A stretch of DNA of 64,000 nt from Prolixibacteraceae bacterium. Lineage in GTDB: Bacteria > Bacteroidota > Bacteroidia > Bacteroidales > Prolixibacteraceae. Positions 40,507-50,695 of the stretch are shown piece after piece. Where the stretch lies: NCBI GenBank assembly GCA_028282705.1, contig JANQHI010000041.1, positions 112,580-176,579 of the forward strand, read 5' to 3'. How positions within the stretch are numbered: the stretch's first letter is position 1; each line of letters starts with the position of its first letter. A program made the translations under genes and the position numbers. The notes under the pieces are model-generated. The model had not been told where the DNA came from. It did not search any database and was given only the letters and a program-made list of their open reading frames with translations.

Positions 40507-40704
40507 ATTATGGTTGCATCCTGAAAATAAAATGAATGTTAAATATTAACAAACTTGCTTAAAGTTGAAATGAAAGCTGGAAAATGAATAGTAAAATCCT
40601 GTAAAGGGCATGATTTTGCCGATAAGTGAGAAGGTATGAAGAATAATTAAATGGATAATCTTAATATAAAAAAGGCTTTGGGGGCAACTTTAATTATTAG
40701 CCAA

Positions 40705-43041
40705 TTAAAATTCGATTTTATAACTAATATTTGGAATAATAATGGCTTCCATTTCACGCTCAATTACACCTGTTTGCAAATTCCTCCTAAAACCATAAAA
40801 CTCTTTAACCCCTGTTGCATTTATTACATTGAAAGACCAGGTTGATGAATGTTTAGGTTTATTAATCCTGTAATTCAATGTAAAATGGACAAACAATGAA
40901 GGGTCAAGTGATTCCCCAAAAGCTTTATTATATTGATAATGTATTGATCCTGAACTTCCTGACAAGGAATAATCAACAGGGATATACCTATCTCCTCCCT
41001 GGAATGAAACCCTGCCATTAAGGCTTAGGAGGTTTTGTTTGTTTTTCCCCACCTGCCACTCCTTACCTGCCAACACATTCACTAAAAATTGCCTGTTATA
41101 CCTGGTATTCCTCCATAAACCATCACCTCCTTTATACTCTGAGTTGAAAAGGGAAGCTGTAAGCAAATAGTAATACCCATTGCTTAAGAAGCGCTCCAGG
41201 GTAAGGTCAACTCCAATATTTTCTCCTTTCCCTTTATTCACCAAGGGGCTGTTTATAAACCAATTATCTTTTATGTTCAAGGTTGAAAAATAACTTCTTT
41301 GCTCAATTGGCACATTGGTTAACCATTGGTAATAGGGTTCTATTTTAATCCTGGTATTATCAGTTATTTGTAGGCTATAGTTAAAAACAAGGTGGTTTGA
41401 ATAGGTAAAATCCAACTCTTTATTGATTAAATCCCTATTCTCATTCCTTGCAAAATAAATGTTCAACCTCTCAAGCCTTGAATGCTTCCCATATGCTGCC
41501 CCCAGTGTTTGTGTATGTGACATGTCCCAATTAATACCCACCCTTGGCTCAATGGTTTGGTTTGAATTCAATGTAAAATATTGTGTATGCAAACCGGCCA
41601 CAATGTTTACTTGTTGTGAAAGCCTGATATTGGAACTACTGTATGCTGAAAGCAAGAAACTGTTCCCTTTACTTTCTACTATGGTTTGAAATGGCTCTCC
41701 CAATTCTGGTGCCTGTTGAATCATCATATCATAATTTATATTGGTAGCTATAATGCCTGTCCTATTGGTATGTTGCTTCCCAAATTTATGGTTCAGATAG
41801 CTTGAAAGGACAAGGTTCCAGTTGGTATTCTTTATTTTCTCCCTGTGCTGAAGCTGCTGGTTCATATCCATTTCGTCCACAAAATAATCCAACCCATTCC
41901 CTGCTATTGCCAATGATGACCTGATATAAGTATTTCCCCCTGTATAAATTTTGTGTGTTAGCCCAACAGCCCCCATGTATTGTGAAGCATCACTTTTTTC
42001 TTTATCCTGTGTATAGTGCCAGTCAGCTGTATCTTTTTCAGGTTCAGTGCCAGAGCCATCCAACAACCCCATCCCCCAAAGGGAATAAGTACCCATATTT
42101 TTTGTTGGGAAATTTAGCTTAAAAGCCAAATCCTGATAGGTTGTCCCTTCAGCATCTTCAGGCAGTAAAGGTTTTAAAAGAGCCAGGGTTGAGTACCTAT
42201 AATTAAACAAATAGGATGATTTCCCTCCTCTTTTGAAAGGGCCTTCTGAACTGAAGTCTATGCCAATACCACCCACCTGGAATGTATGCTCATGCTGGCT
42301 ATTATTCCCGACCCTCATTTGCATATCAAAAACTCCTGATATGGCATTCCCATATTCAGCAGGGAAAGCCCCTGTATAAAAATCAGAATTTGCCAGCATT
42401 TGGCTGCTTAATGCTGTTAACCCACCTGCCCCAAAAGCAGAAAGGTCAGCAAAATGGTTAGGGTTCGGTATTTCAACCCCTTCCATCCTCCAAGAAAGCA
42501 TTTGTGGGGCATTCCCCCTAACCACAATCCCATTGTCACCCAGGTTGCTGGCTACCCCAGCAAAAGATGAAGCCAGCCTTGCAGGGTCATCAAAACCTCC
42601 TGCATATCTTTGGGCTTCCTCAACACTTAGCATCCTGGCACTTACAGTTGCCATATTATTCAATGGCAATTCTTTATTTACCTTGGGCTTAACTTTGACT
42701 TCATCCAGAGCAACAATTGATTCACGCAAAGTTACATCCATGACTACCTCTTTTCCAGAGCTAACCAATACCTCACGCAACAATGCTGGCTCATAACCTA
42801 AAAAGGAAATTTCAATATCATACCTCCCAATGGGCACCTTTACCAACCTGTAATTCCCATTTACATCAGTAATAGTTCCCAACAATGGGTTTGAATTTTT
42901 AATGACCACATTTGCATAAGGCACGGGTTGCCCTGTGGCTTCATCAACCACCTTGCCCTTTATGGTTTGTGAGAGTTCTTGCCCAACTGAAAAATAAATC
43001 CCAATAAAATAAAACAGAATAAACAATTTGATCGTTTTCAT
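40705..43041 (-). CDS. TonB-dependent receptor with carboxypeptidase-like N-domain (second)
   Basis: 778 residues. Signal peptide to about 20, then a carboxypeptidase-like domain (IKGKVVDEATGQPVPYANVVI), a plug domain with GIVVRGNAPQMLSWRMEGVE, and a long beta barrel ending in ISYKIEF. It is related to, but clearly different from, the receptor at 38104-40449. No DUF4249 or SusD partner is encoded beside it. 255 nt separate it from the other receptor, so the two may be separate units. The substrate is not apparent. Confidence 0.88.
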   Translation of the reverse strand: MKTIKLFILFYFIGIYFSVGQELSQTIKGKVVDEATGQPVPYANVVIKNSNPLLGTITDVNGNYRLVKVPIGRYDIEISFLGYEPALLREVLVSSGKEVVMDVTLRESIVALDEVKVKPKVNKELPLNNMATVSARMLSVEEAQRYAGGFDDPARLASSFAGVASNLGDNGIVVRGNAPQMLSWRMEGVEIPNPNHFADLSAFGAGGLTALSSQMLANSDFYTGAFPAEYGNAISGVFDMQMRVGNNSQHEHTFQVGGIGIDFSSEGPFKRGGKSSYLFNYRYSTLALLKPLLPEDAEGTTYQDLAFKLNFPTKNMGTYSLWGMGLLDGSGTEPEKDTADWHYTQDKEKSDASQYMGAVGLTHKIYTGGNTYIRSSLAIAGNGLDYFVDEMDMNQQLQHREKIKNTNWNLVLSSYLNHKFGKQHTNRTGIIATNINYDMMIQQAPELGEPFQTIVESKGNSFLLSAYSSSNIRLSQQVNIVAGLHTQYFTLNSNQTIEPRVGINWDMSHTQTLGAAYGKHSRLERLNIYFARNENRDLINKELDFTYSNHLVFNYSLQITDNTRIKIEPYYQWLTNVPIEQRSYFSTLNIKDNWFINSPLVNKGKGENIGVDLTLERFLSNGYYYLLTASLFNSEYKGGDGLWRNTRYNRQFLVNVLAGKEWQVGKNKQNLLSLNGRVSFQGGDRYIPVDYSLSGSSGSIHYQYNKAFGESLDPSLFVHFTLNYRINKPKHSSTWSFNVINATGVKEFYGFRRNLQTGVIEREMEAIIIPNISYKIEF

Positions 43042-43121
43042 ATAAATGGCTTTAAATTACTGCTACAAATATTCAGTGTCTTTTAATTTATTGCAATACT
43101 TATTATTCAGTATTTTTTAAT

Positions 43122-43901
43122 ATGGACGATATAACAAAATTATACCAGGAATATGATATGCTGCTTAACCAACAGCAATTTGATGAAAAGAACCTTGACT
43201 ACAACAAACTTAAAAAACATGTTGCTTTTCTTGAACAATTGGATGTAATTGACAGCAGTGCTTTATCCATTTTTGATTTAAATAAAAAAGAACATATCTA
43301 TGTTTCCCAAAATTATTCTAAAATGTTGGGTTATAACCTTGCCGAGGCAGAAAAAGGAGGGAATGCATATTTCGATATGAAAGTACATCCTGATGATTTC
43401 TATGTGAATTTAAAAAATGGGATTGAATTGATGAAATATGCCTATTCTGTACCTATTGAAGAAAGGAAAGATTTCAAACTAGTTTCTGAATACAGGGTTA
43501 AAAATGGGAACGGAAACTATATCAGGATTATTGAACAACAGCAGGCTCTTGAGCTTGACAATAATGGAAATATCTGGGTAGCCTTAAGCACAGTTGACGT
43601 ATCTCCTGAACAGGATTTAAATATTGGGGTCAAAGGGCAGATTTTTAATTTTAGGACCGGAAAGTTGGTTCCATTTCAAATGGCTTCACATCCATCAAAG
43701 CCAGCAAGCCCGCTCAGCAAAAGGGAAAAACAAGTACTGGGTATGATAAAAAATGGGATGTTAAGTAAAGAAATTGCAGAAAAATTATTTATTAGTATCC
43801 ACACTGTTAATACACATAGGCAAAGGATACTGGAAAAACTGAATGCCTCCAATTCTTTTGAAGCCATACAATATGCCACTCAAATCGGGATAACTGGTTA
43901 A
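43122..43901 (+). CDS. PAS-LuxR transcription regulator
   Basis: 259 residues. A helical N-terminus precedes a PAS-like fold at about 45-165 (SIFDLNKKEHIYVSQNYSKMLGY, YRVKNGNGNYIRIIEQQ). A C-terminal LuxR-type HTH sits at about 198-255 (LSKREKQVLGMIKNGMLSKE, TVNTHRQRILEKL). No receiver Asp or kinase is present, so it is a one-component regulator with a ligand or redox sensing PAS domain. It is divergent from the TonB receptor gene (80 nt between starts) and might control it. The sensed signal is unknown. Confidence 0.88.
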   Translation: MDDITKLYQEYDMLLNQQQFDEKNLDYNKLKKHVAFLEQLDVIDSSALSIFDLNKKEHIYVSQNYSKMLGYNLAEAEKGGNAYFDMKVHPDDFYVNLKNGIELMKYAYSVPIEERKDFKLVSEYRVKNGNGNYIRIIEQQQALELDNNGNIWVALSTVDVSPEQDLNIGVKGQIFNFRTGKLVPFQMASHPSKPASPLSKREKQVLGMIKNGMLSKEIAEKLFISIHTVNTHRQRILEKLNASNSFEAIQYATQIGITG

Positions 43902-43904
43902 GAA

Positions 43905-45077
43905 CTAAATATTAAACCCCTTTTTTAGCCTTCCCAAAGCTTCCTTTAAGGTATTCCTGGGGCAGCCAATGTTTATCCTAAGCCAGCCATCACCTCCTGT
44001 CCCAAACCTACCTCCATCATTTAACCCAACTTGTGCTTTTTCAATGGCATAATTAAATAACTCCTCATTTTTCATCCCATATTCCTTGAAATCAAGCCAA
44101 ATTAAATAAGTAGCTTCTGGTTTCATAACCCTAATTTTTGGGAGGTTTTCCTTAATAAAAGCCTCCAAATAGTTATAATTATCCTGTAAATATGCAATCA
44201 GTTGTTCCAGCCATTCATCTCCATGGGTATATGCAGCCTGCATAGCTACAGTCCCAAAAATATTCCCCATCCCCAGGTGCCCAACACCCAGGGTGCGTTC
44301 ATACCTTGTAAATTTTGCCTTGTTTGGGATAATTACCAATGAAGAAGAAAAACCAGCCACATTGAATGTTTTGCTAGGAGCCATACAAACCAGGCAGTTA
44401 TCAGCAAACTCTTGTGATATGCTGGCAAAAGGGATATGCTTGTGCCCTTTAAATATAAGGTCAGAGTGGATTTCATCAGAAACAACAAGGATATTATTCT
44501 CTATGCAGATATTGCCCAATTCTGTGAGTTCTTCCCTTGTCCAAACCATGCCGCCAGGATTCTGTGGGTTACACAGCAAGAGCATTTTTGTGTTTTTATC
44601 AATTTTTGATTTTAAATCTTCAAAATCAAACGTGTACCTGCCATTTTCTATCTTTAAAGGGTTTTCAATAATTTTCCTTTTGCTGCCTTTCACCAAGTCA
44701 AAAAATGGGAAATAAACAGGTGGCTGCACGATTATTTTATCTCCTGTTTTTGTAAATGTTTCAACAGCCAGTGTCAATCCTGCCACCACTCCCGGGCTAT
44801 ATGATATCCATTCTTTCTGCACCTCCCAGTTGTGCCTCCTTTTCATCCAGTTAATGATTGACTGGTAGTATTTATCACACCTGAAAGTATACCCAAAAAT
44901 TTCATGCTTGGTCCTTTCTTTTATGGCATCAACAATAAAATCAGGTGTTTTAAAATCCATGTCAGCTACCCAAAGGGGCAACACTTCATCAGACTTGAAA
45001 AACCATGAACGTGCATCATATTTCAAACAATTAGTGCCTTCTCTGTTGATGATTTCATCAAAATTATATTGTCCCAT
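43905..45077 (-). CDS. patB: PLP-dependent aminotransferase, MalY/PatB-type cystathionine beta-lyase
   Basis: 390 residues, fold type I. The opening LPLWVADMDFKTP is typical of MalY/PatB. PLP ligands are visible: Asp201 in VVSDEIHSDL, and Lys236 in APSKTFNVAG as the Schiff base. NPQNPGG and the C-terminal RINIGCPR (carboxylate-binding Arg) complete the set. It likely cleaves C-S bonds in cystathionine or cysteine. The start overlaps the 3' end of comB by 14 nt, which suggests coupling; comB is a sulfonate-pathway enzyme, so both genes concern sulfur compounds. Confidence 0.88.
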   Translation of the reverse strand: MGQYNFDEIINREGTNCLKYDARSWFFKSDEVLPLWVADMDFKTPDFIVDAIKERTKHEIFGYTFRCDKYYQSIINWMKRRHNWEVQKEWISYSPGVVAGLTLAVETFTKTGDKIIVQPPVYFPFFDLVKGSKRKIIENPLKIENGRYTFDFEDLKSKIDKNTKMLLLCNPQNPGGMVWTREELTELGNICIENNILVVSDEIHSDLIFKGHKHIPFASISQEFADNCLVCMAPSKTFNVAGFSSSLVIIPNKAKFTRYERTLGVGHLGMGNIFGTVAMQAAYTHGDEWLEQLIAYLQDNYNYLEAFIKENLPKIRVMKPEATYLIWLDFKEYGMKNEELFNYAIEKAQVGLNDGGRFGTGGDGWLRINIGCPRNTLKEALGRLKKGFNI

Positions 45078-45765
45078 TTACACTTATTTTTTTCAGGTAA
45101 TTTAACCCCAAACCACTTTCAACTTTCAATACAAAATTAAATTTATTCAGCTTTAAACATAACTCAAAGTCTGATGATGGAGACCAGCTTTGTTTTTTAA
45201 GGTCAAAAAAACGCGCTCCTGAACCATAACGCAACTTGGAAACCATTGTTTGAAAATCAGTTGGCTTCCCTTCCAGTTCATTTTTAATATATTCAGCACA
45301 AAAAGTGTCTTCATCAGTTGGGTATTGGCAGGCATAGCCCATACAAACCAGTGAAACAGTTGCAGGGTTTTGTGCTTTTATATAATCTACAATAGCTGAC
45401 ATGTTTACAAAACTTCCTGTGATTATTTCATCAGCATTGGCAGCATTGTCAATACCTTGTGTCCCTGAACTGGTAGTATGTACAATGGTTTCCCCCTTAA
45501 AATCCTCAGCTGCAATGTGGGTAGGAGAATTTCCAAAATCAAACCTTGGGGGGCGCAGTTCATTCCGTTCACCTACCAACACATACTCAGGGTATTTTTC
45601 CTTCAGGGCATATGCCTTTTCAATATCCCCAACAGGGATAATCTTTTCAGCACCTTTATTAAAAGCATAACAGGCTGTGGTAAAAGCCCTAAAAACATCA
45701 ATAATAACCACCAGCCCTTTTGCAACTTTTGTTCCTTCAAGCAATTGCAATATTTCTACTTTCAT
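45064..45765 (-). CDS. comB: 2-phosphosulfolactate phosphatase (ComB family)
   Basis: 233 residues. The N-terminal VVIIDVFRAFTTACYAFNKGAEKIIPV and LVGERNELRPPRFDFGNSP segments, given here by key parts IDVFRAFTT and GERNELRPP, are characteristic of ComB. The enzyme dephosphorylates 2-phosphosulfolactate, an early step towards coenzyme M in methanogens and towards sulfolactate in bacteria. No comA or comC is adjacent, so the pathway here is unclear. The gene is the first of a two-gene unit with the PatB-like lyase. Confidence 0.88.
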   Translation of the reverse strand: MKVEILQLLEGTKVAKGLVVIIDVFRAFTTACYAFNKGAEKIIPVGDIEKAYALKEKYPEYVLVGERNELRPPRFDFGNSPTHIAAEDFKGETIVHTTSSGTQGIDNAANADEIITGSFVNMSAIVDYIKAQNPATVSLVCMGYACQYPTDEDTFCAEYIKNELEGKPTDFQTMVSKLRYGSGARFFDLKKQSWSPSSDFELCLKLNKFNFVLKVESGLGLNYLKKISVNGTI

Positions 45766-45971
45766 CCAAACTTTTTCCCGAATGTAAACAAAAATTTAGT
45801 TCCCACAGGATTATTTACATGGTATTGTTTTTGATAAAACTTTCATTTTTCAACATAAAGAAATGATATAGAAAGCATTAATGAATTTCAAAATAACATA
45901 ACAATTATTACATATTCACATTATTTTTTTTAATATTCCCACAACATATATTTTTACAACACATTTTAATA

Positions 45972-46136
45972 ATTGCAGTATCTATTTATAATGATGGGAC
46001 ACTGATATATGAAGCAGGGCTTGGCTATGACTTTTCAATATCAAAAGGGTATGATATTTCTGGATTAGTAAAAGGTGATTATATATTAAGCCATAATAAC
46101 AAAACTGAAACATTTAATTATTATTTTAAAAAATAA
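45972..46136 (+). pseudogene. C-terminal fragment of a lost gene
   Basis: A frame without a start reads IAVSIYNDGTLIYEAGLGYD and SGLVKGDYILSHNNKTETF, ending TAA at 46134-46136. It resembles the last part of small secreted beta-rich proteins of Bacteroidota. The rest of the gene is missing; the 200 nt upstream is very AT-rich and holds no gene I can support. A terminator follows. Confidence 0.45.
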
Positions 46137-46158
46137 TTTTGTCCATAAGGTAGATTTA

Positions 46159-46190
46159 CAAAAGGCAGTTCTGGTCAGAACTGCCTTTTG
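46159..46190 (+). terminator. Terminator upstream of the ABC-RND cluster
   Basis: A 15-bp perfect stem, CAAAAGGCAGTTCTG (46159-46173) with CAGAACTGCCTTTTG (46176-46190), 2-nt loop, T-rich 3' side. It isolates the following gene cluster from upstream transcription. Confidence 0.88.
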
Positions 46191-46424
46191 TATTATAATA
46201 AAACTTAAATTTTGTTAACCCTTGCCTTCCTGCAAGCATCCTCAACCACCAGCAAACCACTGGTTTACATTCCTCATAACCATTAGATTTAAAGGGTTTG
46301 TAAATAATTTTCAAAAATTTCGTTACAAAAACCAGGATATTGAGTCAAATGAAACGTTAAGGAAGATTAAACCTTATATGAGTTTTTTATTCTATATTAT
46401 CTAGTAAAAACAAATATCATAACC

Positions 46425-47318
46425 GTGCAAATAACAATTAATAACCTTAATAAAGTTTACAAAAATGGCAATCATGCCATTAAAAATATTGAATTGGAAA
46501 TTCCAAGTGGGATGTTTGGGTTGTTGGGTCCAAATGGAGCTGGGAAATCTACACTTATGCGCATATTGGTTACCCTTATGAAACCCAGCAGTGGGCAAGT
46601 AAAAGTTGATGGGCTTGACCTCCTGAAAAACAGGCGTCAAATACGCTCAATGCTTGGTTACCTTCCTCAAGATTTCAGTTTTTTTTCAAAGTTAAAAACA
46701 TATGAGTTCCTTGATTATGCTGCTCGCCTGGCAGGCATGAAAAGTGCATCAAAAAGGCGCCAGGCTGTTGACCAGATGTTGGAAGAAGTAGGCTTGTTTG
46801 AAGCCCGTGACAGGAATGCCAATAAGCTATCAGGTGGAATGAAAAGAAGGTTAGGGATTGCACAGGCACTGATCAATGAACCCAAAATAATTATTGTTGA
46901 TGAACCAACCACAGGGCTAGACCCTGAAGAACGAATTCGTTTCAGGAATTTGTTGTCAACAATAAGTACCACAGATGTTATCATCATCCTTTCAACACAC
47001 ATTGTAGGAGATATTTCAAGTACATGCCACAATATGGCCCTGTTAAACAAAGGGCAATTGGCATTTGCAGGCTCTCCAGAAGAGTTGGTAAAGCAGGCTG
47101 AAGGTAGTGTCTGGCTAATTAAAGCCACTGAGGCTGAATACCTTGAGATTAATGAAAAATTCCCTGTGATTTCAACAATCCCTGCTGAAGGAGGCTGGGA
47201 AATACAAGTTGTTGCTGATGAAATTAATGGTTATTATGGGGAACAAATTGAACCCAACCTGGAACATGCTTATGTGCATTTTATGGAAAACAAGTTAAAC
47301 CAATGGTCTAATTCTTAA
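46425..47318 (+). CDS. ABC transporter ATP-binding protein, first gene of the ABC-RND cluster
   Basis: 297 residues from a GTG at 46425 (MQITINNLNKVYKNG). Walker A LLGPNGAGKST is near residue 35, the Q-loop in YLPQDFSFF, the signature LSGGMKRRLGIAQAL, Walker B IIIVDEPTTGLDP and the H-loop in ILSTHI. It closely resembles the ATPase domain fused to the RND protein at 56417-61147: both share MFGLLGPNGAGKST, ERIRFRNLL and a DISS-C motif after the H-loop His. It pairs with the permease gene 11 nt downstream. The two ATPases could form a heterodimer. No Shine-Dalgarno is evident. About 220 nt of upstream AT-rich DNA must hold the promoter. Confidence 0.93.
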   Translation: MQITINNLNKVYKNGNHAIKNIELEIPSGMFGLLGPNGAGKSTLMRILVTLMKPSSGQVKVDGLDLLKNRRQIRSMLGYLPQDFSFFSKLKTYEFLDYAARLAGMKSASKRRQAVDQMLEEVGLFEARDRNANKLSGGMKRRLGIAQALINEPKIIIVDEPTTGLDPEERIRFRNLLSTISTTDVIIILSTHIVGDISSTCHNMALLNKGQLAFAGSPEELVKQAEGSVWLIKATEAEYLEINEKFPVISTIPAEGGWEIQVVADEINGYYGEQIEPNLEHAYVHFMENKLNQWSNS

Positions 47319-47329
47319 ATACCCTGAAA

Positions 47330-50300
47330 ATGATTTCTCTTCACAATATTCTATCCATAGCAAAATATGAAAGGAAAACCCTGTTGCGTAGCTGGTTTTT
47401 CAGGATATTCAGCATCTTGTCTTTATTTATACTTTTTGGGATAAACTTTGGCTTTATCATTGAAAGTGGTGGTGGTGAAAGTTGGTCCATTAGAAGCATC
47501 CCTTCTGCAATACCATATTTTAATTTATTGATTTTAAATGTAGTCCAGGCTGGGATAGCAGTTTTCCTTGCTTCTGATTTCCTGAAACGTGATAAAAAAT
47601 TAGATACAACAGAGGTCATTTACATGCGCTCAATGACCAATGGAGAATATGTAATTGGGAAAACATGGGGCAACTTACAGGTTTTCCTTGTGCTGAATGT
47701 TATTGTCCTTACAATGGCACTGATTTTTAACTTGGTTGCCAAAGGGATAGGTGTTGACTTTGCAGCATATGGTATTTACCTGGTTTTAATCAGCATCCCT
47801 ACATTGATATTTATAATGGGGCTCTCCTTCCTACTTATGAGCATTATTAGAAACCAGGCAATTACTTTTGTCCTGATCCTTGGGTACATTGGAATTACCT
47901 TGTTTGTTGTACAAGCTAAATTCTACTACCTTTTTGATTATATGGCATTTAACATTCCCATGTTAAGTTCGGGCATTGTTGGTTTTGGAAATTTGGATGT
48001 AATCCTGAGCCACCGCGGAATATATTTTAGCCTGGGGCTTGGGTTTATTTTCCTCTCTATTTTTATGTTGAAAAGGCTGCCACAGTCAGAGAAAATGACC
48101 CTGTTCTCCCTGGTAGCCAGCATATTGTTTATAGCTATTGGAGGGTACTTGGGATATAACCATATTAGCCAGTTTAAAGCCAATGAGCAGCTTAGGGCTA
48201 AAGCTATAATCTTAAACAACAAGTATGTGGCAGTTGCAAACCCAGACGTCCTTTCTCATTCCATTAACCTTGAACACCATATGAATTCTATAACCTCAAC
48301 ATCTGTTATTGAAGTGAAAAATAGTTTTGAAAAACCACTTGAACAACTTGTTTTTAGCCTAAATAATGGGTTACAGGTGAAAGAGCTTAAAATAGATGGC
48401 AAAGAATCCACTTTCTTAAGGGAAGAACATCTCATCCTTATCAAAAAAGATGTTAGGTTGGAGCCAGGAAATACTTCAACCATTGAAATAACTTACCAGG
48501 GCAATATTAATGAAGCCCTTTGTTACTTAGATATTGATGAAAAAACCATGCGGGAAAAACACGGTACATTTGTGATCAATATTGATAAAAGGTTTGCATT
48601 TATTGAACCTGAATATGTATTGCTCACAAAAGAAGCCAACTGGTACCCTACGCCTGGTGTTACTTATAGCACAACTGATGTAAAATGGAACCAGCCACAA
48701 TTTACCCAATTCAATCTAAAAGTAAAAACCAGCCCCCAGCTAGTAGTTGTCTCACAGGGAAACAGCAAAAAAACTGCTGAAGGGGAATTTGAATTTGAAA
48801 ATGAAAACCTTTTGACGCATGTTTCCCTTTCCATTGGGAATTATGTAAGAAAAAGTGCCAAATCAGGGAATATTGAATTAGGGATATGGTATTTTAAAGG
48901 CCACGATTTCTTTGCCGGAACATTTACTGATGTAGAAGACACCATTGCTTCTATTATTTCTGACAGGTTGCAAGATTTTGAAAGGGACTACAACCTGGAA
49001 TATTCTTTCAAAAGGTTGTCTACTGTCGAGGTGCCTGCCCAATTTAAAACATATGCACGCATTTGGACATCCAGCCAGGAGTTAGTCCAGCCTGAGCAGG
49101 TTTTAATCCCTGAGAAAGGGTTCCTTATCAGGGAAGCAGATTTTGCCAATGAAATAAAAAGGCAAGAAAGGTATGGCAGGTACAGGGATGAAAGCCTTAC
49201 TCCAGAACAGATGCAAATCAGGATACTTAATAATTTCTTAGGAAACTTTTTTAATGAACAAGAAAGATCCAACTTCAGGTTCAGGGGTGCTGGGAATTTT
49301 CGGATGGAAGAAAAATTAAACCCTTATTTTATCTTTCCCGCATTATATAACTTCCAGCATACTATAAAATCAGATAAGTGGCCTATTTTAAATAGGGTAT
49401 TTGAAGCATACCTGAAAAGCCAAAAAATGGACATGAGGTCAACATTCATGAGGAATATGAGTGGCATTAGTGAAGATGAACTTGCAAACATTGCATTGCA
49501 GGACTACACATTTGAAGAAATACTTGCTGACCCTGACCAAAAAAAGATCATTGACAATGTAATCAAATTAAAAGGTGATGTTTTGTTTTCAATGATACAA
49601 TGGCAAGCAGGGCAAGAAGAGTTTGAAATATTTTTGCGTGAACTTCTTAATGAAAATAAATTTAAAAATATCCCTTTTGAAGAATTTGATAATCAAATCA
49701 ATTCAAAATTTGGGTTAGAATTAGGACCATTAATGGATGATTGGTTCCAGGAAAAAACATTGCCTGGATACCTGATTTCCCCAATGAAAGCCATAAAAGT
49801 GAAAGCCGAGGACCAAATACAAACCATGGTTTCATTTAAGATTACCAATTTTTCTGATAAAGAGGGAATTGTAAAAGTGACTTTCAGGGTTGGGAACAGG
49901 AGGGGAAGAGGCTTTGGTGGTGGAGGCTCAAATGATAATATTGATTATGTGGTTTACCTTGAGCCTAACCAAACAAAAGATGTTAGCTATCTTTTAGACA
50001 CTGACCCAAGGATGATGACCATCAATACACTAACAAGTAAAAACATCCCTCAAACCTTAACCGAAGGCTTCAGGGAAATAAAAGAAGATTTTAAAACCAA
50101 ACCTTTTGAAGGTGAAAAAATTTCGGAAAAAGCTGTTTCCCTCCTTCAGCCAAATGAGATAATTGTTGATAATGAAGACCCAGGGTTTGAAATTACCCAG
50201 CAAGAAAATACTAGTTTGTTAAAAAACTGGATACTTAAAGAAGAAGAAAATACATTAAAATATACTGGATATAATCCCTGGAGGCCACCTGCCAACTGGA

Positions 50301-50677
50301 CTCTAATTACAAATTCTGATTTTTATGGGGAGTATGTACGCTCTGGTTATTATATAAAATCAGGGGATGGTTCATTAAAAGCTAAATGGAATATCCCAAT
50401 AAAAGAGGCAGGGTACTATGATGTTTACTACCATTTATACAAATCAGGAAATTTCAGGTTCGGAAGAGGTAGAGGAGAAGATAAAGGAGAATACCATTTT
50501 ACAATCCACCATGATGATGGCAGTGAAGAGCAAGTATTGGAAATCCACAATGCTGATGAAGGTTGGAATCATATGGGGTCATTTTATTTTTCACCAGATA
50601 CTGCTTTGATTGAGCTATCCAACCTATCTGAATTAAGGACTGTAAATGCTGATGCAGTGAAATTAGTTAAGCTTTAA
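47330..50677 (+). CDS. ABC-2 permease fused to M1-like non-catalytic domain and golvesin-like C-terminal domain
   Basis: 1115 residues. Residues 1-290 are a membrane part with about eight helices, of ABC-2 type. A large extracytoplasmic region follows, resembling the permease/M1-aminopeptidase fusions known in Bacteroidota: a beta sandwich (about 300-520) and an M1-like helical part (about 530-800). The zinc motif HExxH and the GAMEN motif are absent: the region with LVQPEQVLIPEKG and RQERYGRYRDE has no suitable His pair. It is therefore probably binding and not cutting. Residues about 985-1115 (NWTLITNSDFYGEYVRSGYY, FTIHHDDGSEEQ, VNADAVKLVKL) look like the golvesin/Xly C-terminal beta domain. 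The gene sits 11 nt after the ATPase, and tolC follows after 18 nt. Confidence 0.8.
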   Translation: MISLHNILSIAKYERKTLLRSWFFRIFSILSLFILFGINFGFIIESGGGESWSIRSIPSAIPYFNLLILNVVQAGIAVFLASDFLKRDKKLDTTEVIYMRSMTNGEYVIGKTWGNLQVFLVLNVIVLTMALIFNLVAKGIGVDFAAYGIYLVLISIPTLIFIMGLSFLLMSIIRNQAITFVLILGYIGITLFVVQAKFYYLFDYMAFNIPMLSSGIVGFGNLDVILSHRGIYFSLGLGFIFLSIFMLKRLPQSEKMTLFSLVASILFIAIGGYLGYNHISQFKANEQLRAKAIILNNKYVAVANPDVLSHSINLEHHMNSITSTSVIEVKNSFEKPLEQLVFSLNNGLQVKELKIDGKESTFLREEHLILIKKDVRLEPGNTSTIEITYQGNINEALCYLDIDEKTMREKHGTFVINIDKRFAFIEPEYVLLTKEANWYPTPGVTYSTTDVKWNQPQFTQFNLKVKTSPQLVVVSQGNSKKTAEGEFEFENENLLTHVSLSIGNYVRKSAKSGNIELGIWYFKGHDFFAGTFTDVEDTIASIISDRLQDFERDYNLEYSFKRLSTVEVPAQFKTYARIWTSSQELVQPEQVLIPEKGFLIREADFANEIKRQERYGRYRDESLTPEQMQIRILNNFLGNFFNEQERSNFRFRGAGNFRMEEKLNPYFIFPALYNFQHTIKSDKWPILNRVFEAYLKSQKMDMRSTFMRNMSGISEDELANIALQDYTFEEILADPDQKKIIDNVIKLKGDVLFSMIQWQAGQEEFEIFLRELLNENKFKNIPFEEFDNQINSKFGLELGPLMDDWFQEKTLPGYLISPMKAIKVKAEDQIQTMVSFKITNFSDKEGIVKVTFRVGNRRGRGFGGGGSNDNIDYVVYLEPNQTKDVSYLLDTDPRMMTINTLTSKNIPQTLTEGFREIKEDFKTKPFEGEKISEKAVSLLQPNEIIVDNEDPGFEITQQENTSLLKNWILKEEENTLKYTGYNPWRPPANWTLITNSDFYGEYVRSGYYIKSGDGSLKAKWNIPIKEAGYYDVYYHLYKSGNFRFGRGRGEDKGEYHFTIHHDDGSEEQVLEIHNADEGWNHMGSFYFSPDTALIELSNLSELRTVNADAVKLVKL

Positions 50678-50695
50678 AACAATTAAATAAAAAAG

